DNA from: an uncultured bacterium
GTDB lineage: Bacteria; Pseudomonadota; Alphaproteobacteria; SP197
Direction of reading: 5' to 3'
Length of the DNA stretch: 6,000 nucleotides
Assembly (NCBI GenBank): GCA_938014945.1
Contig: CALLQH010000394.1
Location: 1-6,000, forward strand
Below are positions 1-5,365 of this stretch, in pieces (within the stretch, counting starts at the first letter, position 1; every line of letters starts with the position of its first letter). Under the pieces are notes generated by a model. It did not search any database. It was not told where the DNA came from and worked only from the letters and a program-made list of their open reading frames with translations. The translations under genes were made by a program, and so were the position numbers.

Positions 1-1116
1 GAGCTGCGCTACATGGAGCGCGGCGTCACAGCCCGGCGCCGCCGCAACCAGCGCCGCGTCGGCGAACTGGCCAAGCTCCGCGCCGCCCGCGCCGAGCGCC
101 GCCGCAACGTGCAGAAGAACGCCAGCTTCGGCGTCGAGGGCGGGCTTTCGCGCAGCGATCTCGTGATCGAGGCCAACGACCTCGCCAAGGCCTATGGCGA
201 GCGTGTCATCCTGAAGGACTTCACCACCCGCATCCTGCGCGGCGACCGCATCGGCATCGTCGGGCCGAACGGTGCGGGCAAGACGACGCTGATCCGCATG
301 CTGACCGGCACGCTGGAACCCGATAGCGGCAGCGTGCGCCGTGCCGAGGGGCTGAAGGTCACGGTCTTCGAACAGCAGCGCCAGAGCCTCGATCCCGATG
401 CCACGCCCTGGCAGACCGTGGCGCCCACCGGCGGCGACCGGGTCATGGTGGGCGAGGAATCGCGCCATGTCGTTGCCTACCTGCGCGATTTCCTGTTCTC
501 CGAAAACCAGGTGCGCCAGCCGATCCGCAGTCTGTCGGGCGGCGAGCGCAACCGCCTGCTGCTCGCGCGCCTTTTCACCCAGCCCTGCGACCTGCTGGTG
601 ATGGACGAGCCGACCAACGACCTCGACATGGAGACCCTCGACCTGCTGCAGGAAGTGCTGTCGGACTTCCCCGGCACCCTGCTGCTGGTCAGCCATGACC
701 GCGACTTCATCGACCGGCTGGTGACCTCGACCATCGTCATGGAAGGCGACGGCAAGGCCGAGGAACACCCCGGCGGCTACAGCGACTGGCTGGCCCGCCG
801 CGATACGCGCGCGCCCAAGGAGGACAAGCCCGCCCGCACGCCAGAGCCCAAGGCCGCGCCCAAGCCCCAGGCTCGCACCAAGCTCAGCTACAAGGACCAG
901 CGCGAACTCGACATGCTGCCCGAGCGCATCGCCGTGCTCGAAGGCACCGTGGCGAAGCTGGAGGAGCGCCTGGCCGACTCGGGCCTGTTCACGCGCGACC
1001 CCGATGCCTTCCACAAGGCGCTCGCCGACCTCGAACGCACCCGCGCCGACCTGTCGGCCGCCGAGGAACGCTGGCTGGCCCTGGAAGAACTGAAGGAGTC
1101 GATGGCGGCGGGCTGA
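1..1116 (+). CDS. uup: ABC-F family ATPase, Uup type (5'-truncated by window edge)
   Basis: This is the C-terminal 371 residues of a soluble tandem-ABC ATPase of the ABC-F family. The frame is open from base 1, so the ATG at 13 is internal and about 230 N-terminal residues (the first ABC domain) lie outside the window, judging from the roughly 635-residue E. coli Uup. The visible part starts with the basic, Arg-rich helix that links the two ABC domains. The second ABC domain follows: Walker A GPNGAGKT (262-285), signature LSGGE (532-546), Walker B/D-loop MDEPTNDLD (601-627) and switch histidine SHDR (691-702). All catalytic motifs are intact. A Pro/Lys/Ala-rich linker (about 800-880) leads to a C-terminal coiled coil of about 75 residues beginning LSYKDQREL, the mark of Uup among ABC-F proteins. 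Family members act on ribosomes rather than in transport; E. coli Uup also affects transposon excision, and its C-terminal domain binds DNA. It is convergent with the opp unit and is not its missing transport ATPase. Confidence 0.93.
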   Translation, partial: ELRYMERGVTARRRRNQRRVGELAKLRAARAERRRNVQKNASFGVEGGLSRSDLVIEANDLAKAYGERVILKDFTTRILRGDRIGIVGPNGAGKTTLIRMLTGTLEPDSGSVRRAEGLKVTVFEQQRQSLDPDATPWQTVAPTGGDRVMVGEESRHVVAYLRDFLFSENQVRQPIRSLSGGERNRLLLARLFTQPCDLLVMDEPTNDLDMETLDLLQEVLSDFPGTLLLVSHDRDFIDRLVTSTIVMEGDGKAEEHPGGYSDWLARRDTRAPKEDKPARTPEPKAAPKPQARTKLSYKDQRELDMLPERIAVLEGTVAKLEERLADSGLFTRDPDAFHKALADLERTRADLSAAEERWLALEELKESMAAG

Positions 1117-1149
1117 CCGGCTTGCCCTTCTACCCACCGATCCTCCTTT

Positions 1150-1183
1150 TCTCGTCGTCCCAGCGCAGGCGGGGATGACGAGA
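1150..1183. repeat. Imperfect palindromic repeat between convergent genes
   Basis: Two 15-base arms, TCTCGTCGTCCCAGC (1150-1164) and GCGGGGATGACGAGA (1169-1183), are complementary at 13 of 15 positions and flank a 4-base loop. One of the two mismatches, a G opposite T, can form a wobble pair in one transcript. It sits in the 93-bp spacer where uup and the DJ-1/PfpI gene converge. The sequence matches the style of the GTCATCCC...GGGATGAC palindromes scattered between genes in many alphaproteobacterial genomes (recognised from memory, not searched). Neither strand has a run of T after the stem, so it is not a canonical intrinsic terminator, although the hairpin could still stabilise or end the converging transcripts. 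Confidence 0.6.
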
Positions 1184-1209
1184 TTGGGGGGAAGGCGTTG
1201 CTAGCGGCT

Positions 1210-1818
1210 CTACGGAACGGTGGTCAATTCCGCGGGGGGCCAGTATTCGTATTCCATCGCCCGCGCGGCGTTTGCCGCGCATGGTTCGCCGTGCAGTTTG
1301 GCGATGACGTGGAGCGCCATGTCGATGCCGGCCGAGACGCCCGAGGAGCATACGATGCGGCCGTTGTCGGCCCAGCGGGCGCCTTCCAGCACGTCGATCG
1401 AGGGATCGATGCTGCGCAGCCAGTCGTAGCATTTCCAGTAGGTCGTCGCCTTCAGGCCCTTCAGAAGCCCCGCCGATGCCAGCACCTGGGCCCCGGTGCA
1501 CACAGAAAGCGTCATGTCGGTCTCGCCGTTGCGCGCCACAATCCAGTCGAGGATCGCCCGGTCGCCGCATAGGGCCTCCGTGCCGTCGCCCCCCGGCACC
1601 AGCAGGATGTCGGCACGGGGCAGGGTTGCGAAGCTCCAGCGCGGCGTCATCACCAGCCTGCCGCTGGCGGTGACGGGCTCAGCCGTTGCGGCGACCAGTC
1701 CGACATCGAAGAGTGCCGTGCCCGCATCGTCCTCGGCGCACAGGAATGCCTCGAAGGGGCCGACGACATCGAGCGGCTCGACACCGTCGAACACGAGAAT
1801 GGCCAGGGTGCGTGGCAT
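1210..1818 (-). CDS. DJ-1/PfpI family protein, isonitrile hydratase-like
   Basis: This is a 202-residue single-domain protein of the DJ-1/PfpI (class I glutamine amidotransferase-like) superfamily. It opens with a Rossmann-type strand and LDVVGP loop (Asp17), has a VPGGDG turn near 74-79, and carries the nucleophile-elbow cysteine Cys107 in SVCTGA. A GLLKG-KATTYW segment (about 117-128) and SSGVSAGID (158-166) complete the layout seen in isonitrile hydratase InhA of Pseudomonas, where Asp17, Cys101 and Thr102 are the corresponding active-site residues; here they are Asp17, Cys107 and Thr108. The His following Cys in PfpI-type proteases is replaced by Thr, which argues against peptidase activity. 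The AraC-type DNA-binding domain of GlxA-like regulators is absent. Six cysteines (27, 84, 107, 130, 157, 180) are many for its size. No signal peptide is visible, so it should be cytoplasmic. It starts 9 bp after the oppC stop and is probably the last gene of the opp transcript. The substrate is unknown; an isonitrile, a glyoxalase-like or a stress role are all possible. Confidence 0.88.
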   Translation of the reverse strand: MPRTLAILVFDGVEPLDVVGPFEAFLCAEDDAGTALFDVGLVAATAEPVTASGRLVMTPRWSFATLPRADILLVPGGDGTEALCGDRAILDWIVARNGETDMTLSVCTGAQVLASAGLLKGLKATTYWKCYDWLRSIDPSIDVLEGARWADNGRIVCSSGVSAGIDMALHVIAKLHGEPCAANAARAMEYEYWPPAELTTVP

Positions 1819-1824
1819 GGCGGT

Positions 1825-1829
1825 CTCCT
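1825..1829 (-). promoter_or_regulatory. Shine-Dalgarno of the DJ-1/PfpI gene, overlapping the oppC stop
   Basis: On the - strand the sequence reads TAGGAGACCGCCATG. AGGAG lies 6 nt before the ATG at 1818 and shares its first two bases with the TAG stop of oppC (1830-1828). A ribosome ending on oppC would therefore sit on the start region of the next gene, which supports translational coupling and fixes this start. Confidence 0.8.
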
Positions 1830-2691
1830 AATGGTCGCGCGGGTCCAGCGCATCGCGCAGGCCGTCGCCGATGAAGTTGAGGGCAAAGAGGGTGGTGGCC
1901 AGGAACACGGCCGGGAAGAGCAGCATCCAGGGTGCCGATTCCATGGCGCTTGCACCCTCGGAAATCAGCACGCCCCAGCTCGTCATCGGCTCCTGCACGC
2001 CAAGGCCCAGGAACGAGAGCAGGGATTCGAACAGGATGACGCGCGGCACCGTCAGCGTGGCAAAGACCGCGACCGGGCCCAGCAGGTTGGGCACGATGTG
2101 GCGGGCGACGACGGCGACCGGGCGCAGGCCCATGGCGTGGGCGGCGCGCACGAACTCCTGCCGTTTCAGGCTCAGCGTCTGGCCGCGCACGATGCGCGCC
2201 ATGTCGAGCCAGGAGACCGCCCCCAGGGCGACGAACATCAGCACCACGTCGCGCCCGAAAAAGACCATCAGCAGGATGACGAAGAAGATGAAGGGCAGGG
2301 CGTAGAGCACGTCGACGGTGCGCATCATCAGGCCGTCGATCGTGCCGCCGACATAACCTGCCGTAGCACCCCAGGCGACGCCGATGACGACGGCGACCAG
2401 TGTGGCCGCCAGCCCCAGGGTCAGCGAGATGCGTCCGCCGTAGAAGATGCGCACGAAGAGGTCGCGGCCGTTGCCGTCGGTGCCGAACCAGTGGTCGGCC
2501 GAGGGCGGGGCCTGGATGGCCGACCAGTCGACGGCGTCCAGCGGCCATGGCGCGAACCAGGGCACCAGCACGCAGGCCGCCGCGATCACCGCCAGGACGA
2601 AGCCGGAGACGACGGCCGCGCGGTTGCGCAGCAGGCGCACGCCGGCATCGCGCATCGGCGAACGGGGCGTTGGGGCGAGCGCCTCAGTCAT
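1828..2691 (-). CDS. oppC: Oligopeptide ABC transporter permease, OppC/DppC family
   Basis: This is the second inner-membrane permease of a peptide-type ABC importer, 287 residues. The cytoplasmic N-terminus is followed by a first membrane segment at about 25-47. Next comes the periplasmic OppC hallmark HWFGTDGNGRD (67-77), then further hydrophobic segments at about 89-112, 124-145, 147-163, 205-225 and 255-275, consistent with six passes. The EAA loop that docks the ATPase subunit is clear: EFVRAAHAMGLRPV followed by ARHIVPN (179-202). The C-terminus ends in the family's GDGLRDALDPR motif. I chose the ATG at 2691 because it gives a normal OppC N-terminus and overlaps the oppB stop by 8 bp (ATGACTGA). 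An upstream ATG at 2763 in the same frame would add a 24-residue extension lying wholly inside oppB and unlike the family. No strong Shine-Dalgarno precedes 2691, so translation probably depends on coupling to oppB. DppC, GsiD or NikC relatives cannot be excluded from the permease alone. Confidence 0.93.
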   Translation of the reverse strand: MTEALAPTPRSPMRDAGVRLLRNRAAVVSGFVLAVIAAACVLVPWFAPWPLDAVDWSAIQAPPSADHWFGTDGNGRDLFVRIFYGGRISLTLGLAATLVAVVIGVAWGATAGYVGGTIDGLMMRTVDVLYALPFIFFVILLMVFFGRDVVLMFVALGAVSWLDMARIVRGQTLSLKRQEFVRAAHAMGLRPVAVVARHIVPNLLGPVAVFATLTVPRVILFESLLSFLGLGVQEPMTSWGVLISEGASAMESAPWMLLFPAVFLATTLFALNFIGDGLRDALDPRDH

Positions 2692-3601
2692 GGCGCACCC
2701 GCGGGTCGAGCAGGGGATAGAGCAGGTCGACCAGCAGGTTGAAGGCGATGATGACCGCCGCATAGAAGATCACCACGCCCATCACCAGGGTGTAGTCGCG
2801 GTTGAGCGCCCCCTGCACGAAGTACCGCCCGATGCCGGGGATGCCGAAGATCTGCTCGATCACCACCGAGCCCGTAATGACCGCCGCCGTCGTCGGCCCC
2901 AGGAAGGAAAGCACGGGCAGGGCAGCGGCCTGCAGGGCATGGCGCAGCACCATGGCGCGCTCCGAGAGGCCCTTGGCGCGGGCGGTGCGCACGAAATCGG
3001 CGCGCAGCACCTCCAGCATGGAGCCGCGCGTCAGGCGCGCGATATAGGCGATCTCGGGCAGGGCGAGCGCGACCACGGGCAGGATCGCCTGATCGAAGCT
3101 GCCCCAGCCGCCCACGGGCAGAAGGGCGAGCCAGACGCCCAGGGTGAGCGTCAGGAGGGGCGCGATGACGAAGTTCGGCACGGCGATGCCGGTCATGGCG
3201 AGCGTCATGGTGGCGGCATCGAAACCGGAATTGCGCCGCAGGGCGGCATAGGCGCCGGCGGCAAAGCCCACCACGACCGCGATCACCATGGCGGCCAGGC
3301 CCAGCTTCAGCGAGACGGGAAAACCCTCGGCCACCAGCTCGGTGACGGTGAAGTCCTTGTAGCGGAACGAGGGGCCGAAATCGCCGGTGAGGATATCGCC
3401 GAGATAACGCAGGAACTGCTGCACCAGCGGCTCGTCCAGGTGGTAGGCGCGGTCGAGGTTGGCCTGGATCTCCGGCGGCACGGAGCGTTCCTGGTCGAAG
3501 GGACCGCCCGGCGCCAGCCGGATCATGAAAAAGGCGATAGCGATGATGACGAAGACGGTGGGCACCGCCCCGGCCAGACGCCGCAGGGTATAGGCGAACA
3601 T
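2684..3601 (-). CDS. oppB: Oligopeptide ABC transporter permease, OppB/DppB family
   Basis: This is the first inner-membrane permease of the peptide importer, 305 residues, the usual length for OppB. The N-terminus MFAYTLRRLAGAVPTVF, followed by a membrane segment (about 10-29) and RLAPGGPF, is a classic OppB opening. The conserved LDEPL...FLRYLGDILTGDFGPSF region (55-79) is periplasmic. Five further hydrophobic segments are seen at about 97-119, 135-157, 172-190, 228-250 and 272-296. The EAA ATPase-docking loop is at 202-223 (DFVRTARAKGLSERAMVLRH), and IFGIPGIGRYFVQGALNRDY (251-270) is the usual late motif of the family. The end LLYPLLDPRVR is typical. It follows oppA after 37 bp on the same strand and overlaps oppC by 8 bp. 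Only a poor Shine-Dalgarno lies upstream of its ATG, so expression is probably lower than that of oppA. Confidence 0.94.
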   Translation of the reverse strand: MFAYTLRRLAGAVPTVFVIIAIAFFMIRLAPGGPFDQERSVPPEIQANLDRAYHLDEPLVQQFLRYLGDILTGDFGPSFRYKDFTVTELVAEGFPVSLKLGLAAMVIAVVVGFAAGAYAALRRNSGFDAATMTLAMTGIAVPNFVIAPLLTLTLGVWLALLPVGGWGSFDQAILPVVALALPEIAYIARLTRGSMLEVLRADFVRTARAKGLSERAMVLRHALQAAALPVLSFLGPTTAAVITGSVVIEQIFGIPGIGRYFVQGALNRDYTLVMGVVIFYAAVIIAFNLLVDLLYPLLDPRVRHD

Positions 3602-3610
3602 CGCCGCGAC

Positions 3611-3632
3611 CGGGCCGGACGCCGCCGGCCCG
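3611..3632 (-). promoter_or_regulatory. Stem-loop between oppA and oppB
   Basis: CGGGCCGG (3611-3618) and CCGGCCCG (3625-3632) form a perfect 8-bp all-G/C stem around a 6-base loop, inside the 37-bp gap after the oppA stop. There is no T-run, so it is unlikely to be an efficient intrinsic terminator. In binding-protein transporter operons such hairpins often protect the 3' end of the binding-protein message and help keep its level above that of the permeases. That role here is inferred. Confidence 0.5.
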
Positions 3633-3638
3633 TGCCTT

Positions 3639-5234
3639 CTAACCGCCGACCGAGAGGAAACGGGAGGGGTGCACGTCCTTGATGTTGTCGATCCAGCCTT
3701 CCACCTTCGGCTGCACCATGTGCTGGGTGGTGTAGAAGTAGATCGGGATCAGCGGGCTGTCCTCCAGGAAGATACGCTCGGCCTCCTCCAGCATGCCCTC
3801 GCGCACGGCAAGGTCGGTCTCGAACGCCCCGCCCTTGACCAGTTCGTCATAGGCCGGGTTGTCGTAGCCGGGGTTGTTCATCATGCCGGCATCGGAAACG
3901 AAGAGTTCGAGGAAGGTGTTGGCGTCGTTGTAGTCGCCGATCCAGCCCGCGCGCACGATCTCGAAGTTCTTCTCGTCGCGGCTGGAGAGGTAGGCCTTCC
4001 ACTCCTCGTTGCGCAGGCTCGCCTGCACGCCCAGGGTCTGCTTCCACATGGCCGCGATGGCGATGGCGACCTTCTTGTGGTTGTCGCTGGTGTTGTAGAG
4101 GATCTCGACCTCCAGCGGATTGTCGGGGCCGTAGCCGGCGGCGGCATAGAGTTCCTTGGCCCGGTTGTTGCGCGCCTCCTGGGTCCAGTCGGCCCACGGC
4201 ATGGTCTGCTGCTGGTAGCGCATGACACCCGGCGGCACGAAGGAATAGGCCGGGATTTCGCCGGCCCGCGTGATCTTCTGGGTCAGCACCTCGCGATCGA
4301 TGGCCAGCGACAGGGCCTGGCGCAGGCCGGGGTTGCCGGCAAATGGCGCGATGGTGGTGTTGAGCGCGTAGTAGTAGGTGCCCAGATACGGGAAGTTCCG
4401 GTACTGATCGTTGAGGTTGGCGACGATCCAGTCGATCTGGTCTGCCGGGATGTCGTAGGTGACGTCCAGTTCGCCCGCGCGGAAACGCTGCAGTTCCTGG
4501 CCCTCGTCCTCGGTCGGGTAATAGAAGACCTCGTCGAGCTGCACCTCGTCCGCACCGTGGTAACGCGGGTTCTTCTCCAGGCGGATGAACGACTGGGGCT
4601 GCCACTCGGCCAAGGTGAAGGCGCCGTTGGAGACCAGGTTGCCGGGTTTCATCCAGTCGCCCGGATGCGCCTCGACCGAGGCCCGGTGCAGCGGATAGGC
4701 CATGTGGTGGGTCAGCATGTCGAGGAAATAGGCGGTCGGCGCCTTCAGCGTGATCTCCAGCGTGGCATCGTCGATGGCGCGGATGCCGATCTGGCCGGGA
4801 TCGGTGATCTCGCCGGCGACATACTGCTCGGCGTTCAGGACGGGATAGAGGATGAAGGCGTAGGAGGCCGCCGTCTCGGGCGAAAGGCCCCGGCGGAAGG
4901 CATAGACGAAATCGCCGGCCGTCACGGGATCGCCGTTCGACCACACCGCGCCCTCGCGCAGATGGAAGGTATAGACCGTGCCGTCCTCGCTGATCTCCCA
5001 GCTTTCGGCCGCGCCGGGGATGAGGCTGGCATCGGGCCCCTCGGCGATCAGCCCCTCGAACAGGTCGCGCTGGATGTTGGCTTCCGAGACGCCCGAGGAC
5101 TGGTGGATGTCGAGGCTCTCGGGCTCTGCGCCGTTCCCCAGGTGGATGGCATCGGCCCAGGCCGGGGCGCCGCACATCAGCAACGCGGCAAACAGGCAAG
5201 CCTGGAGCAGGTGAAGCGGGCGGATTGCCGGCAT
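3639..5234 (-). CDS. oppA: Periplasmic oligopeptide-binding protein (SBP_bac_5 family)
   Basis: This solute-binding protein captures peptides in the periplasm and hands them to OppB-OppC. It has 531 residues, close to E. coli OppA. A Sec signal peptide (positive MPAIRPLH, hydrophobic core, APAWA) predicts cleavage between Ala27 and Asp28. There is no lipobox: the Cys at 21 follows Met. The mature protein follows E. coli OppA closely: SLDIHQ...RDLFEGL near the start (about 40-62), HLREGAVWSNGDPVTAGDFVYAFRR (91-115), GNLVSNGAFTL (198-208), LGTYYYALN (284-292), LLYNTSD-HKK equivalent ILYNTSDNHKK (378-388) and VRAGWIGDYND (427-437). Arg428 and Asp434 correspond to E. coli Arg413 and Asp419, the latter anchoring the peptide N-terminus, so an oligopeptide ligand is more likely than nickel or a sugar. 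The mature chain has no cysteine. The ATG at 5234 is chosen for its GGAGG 5 nt upstream; the frame stays open to 5471, but that stretch runs into the divergent gene. It is first in the operon oppA-oppB-oppC-DJ-1. Confidence 0.94.
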   Translation of the reverse strand: MPAIRPLHLLQACLFAALLMCGAPAWADAIHLGNGAEPESLDIHQSSGVSEANIQRDLFEGLIAEGPDASLIPGAAESWEISEDGTVYTFHLREGAVWSNGDPVTAGDFVYAFRRGLSPETAASYAFILYPVLNAEQYVAGEITDPGQIGIRAIDDATLEITLKAPTAYFLDMLTHHMAYPLHRASVEAHPGDWMKPGNLVSNGAFTLAEWQPQSFIRLEKNPRYHGADEVQLDEVFYYPTEDEGQELQRFRAGELDVTYDIPADQIDWIVANLNDQYRNFPYLGTYYYALNTTIAPFAGNPGLRQALSLAIDREVLTQKITRAGEIPAYSFVPPGVMRYQQQTMPWADWTQEARNNRAKELYAAAGYGPDNPLEVEILYNTSDNHKKVAIAIAAMWKQTLGVQASLRNEEWKAYLSSRDEKNFEIVRAGWIGDYNDANTFLELFVSDAGMMNNPGYDNPAYDELVKGGAFETDLAVREGMLEEAERIFLEDSPLIPIYFYTTQHMVQPKVEGWIDNIKDVHPSRFLSVGG

Positions 5235-5239
5235 GGGTG

Positions 5240-5244
5240 CCTCC
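5240..5244 (-). promoter_or_regulatory. Strong Shine-Dalgarno of oppA
   Basis: On the - strand GGAGG is followed by 5 nt and the ATG at 5234. It decides between that start and the in-frame ATG at 5246, which would itself overlap this site and lacks a good upstream site. Confidence 0.75.
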
Positions 5245-5266
5245 ATCGGGGTGGGTCGTCGCCCGA

Positions 5267-5295
5267 ATCGTAACGCCGCCCTGCCGGGGCGTCCA
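5267..5295 (-). promoter_or_regulatory. Putative sigma-70-type promoter of the opp operon
   Basis: Reading the - strand, TGGACG (5295-5290) is separated by 17 bp from TACGAT (5272-5267). Each hexamer matches 4 of 6 consensus positions. Transcription would begin near 5260, giving a leader of about 26 nt before the oppA ATG with the GGAGG inside it. Spacing and placement are good, but in GC-rich DNA such matches can occur by chance. Confidence 0.4.
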
Positions 5296-5309
5296 CGAAC
5301 GCCTGCCGC

Positions 5310-5338
5310 TTGCCTTCGGCCCGGCAGCCCTCTATCTG
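5310..5338 (+). promoter_or_regulatory. Putative sigma-70-type promoter of the carbonic anhydrase gene
   Basis: TTGCCT (5310-5315), a 17-bp spacer and TATCTG (5333-5338) lie 27 bp upstream of the carbonic anhydrase ATG. The -35 element matches 4 of 6 consensus positions and the -10 element only 3 of 6, so this is a weak prediction based mainly on placement. It is back-to-back with the proposed opp promoter. Confidence 0.3.
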
Positions 5339-5353
5339 GGCCGCAGACGACCA

Positions 5354-5358
5354 AGGAG
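5354..5358 (+). promoter_or_regulatory. Shine-Dalgarno of the carbonic anhydrase gene
   Basis: AGGAG, within AAGGAGA, lies 7 nt before the ATG at 5366. Another ATG at 5362 is only 3 nt from the site and is out of the coding frame, so 5366 is the start. Confidence 0.8.
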
Positions 5359-5365
5359 ACGATGC

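Noticed and set aside
1..1116. The ABC ATPase at the left edge as the missing ATPase of the opp importer
   Set aside because: Its Uup-type C-terminal coiled coil, Arg-rich interdomain linker and opposite orientation identify it as an ABC-F protein, which does not pair with permeases.
1679..2548. A 289-codon Arg-rich open frame on the - strand in another frame of oppC and the DJ-1/PfpI gene
   Set aside because: Its composition is dominated by Arg, Gly and Ala from GC-rich out-of-frame codons, and it crosses the boundary between two real genes.
2692..2763. A 24-residue N-terminal extension of OppC
   Set aside because: The extra residues are Ser/Cys-rich, unlike the family, and lie wholly within oppB; the ATG at 2691 gives the usual overlapping-start arrangement.
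2447..3682. A 411-codon open frame on the + strand spanning oppB and the start of oppC
   Set aside because: Its product is extremely rich in Gly, His, Gln and Arg, has no family features, and lies antisense to two well-supported permeases.
3669..5273. A 534-codon open frame on the + strand opposite oppA
   Set aside because: It is a complement-strand shadow typical of GC-rich coding DNA: Val/Gly/Asp-rich with no recognisable domain, whereas the opposite strand encodes an unmistakable OppA.
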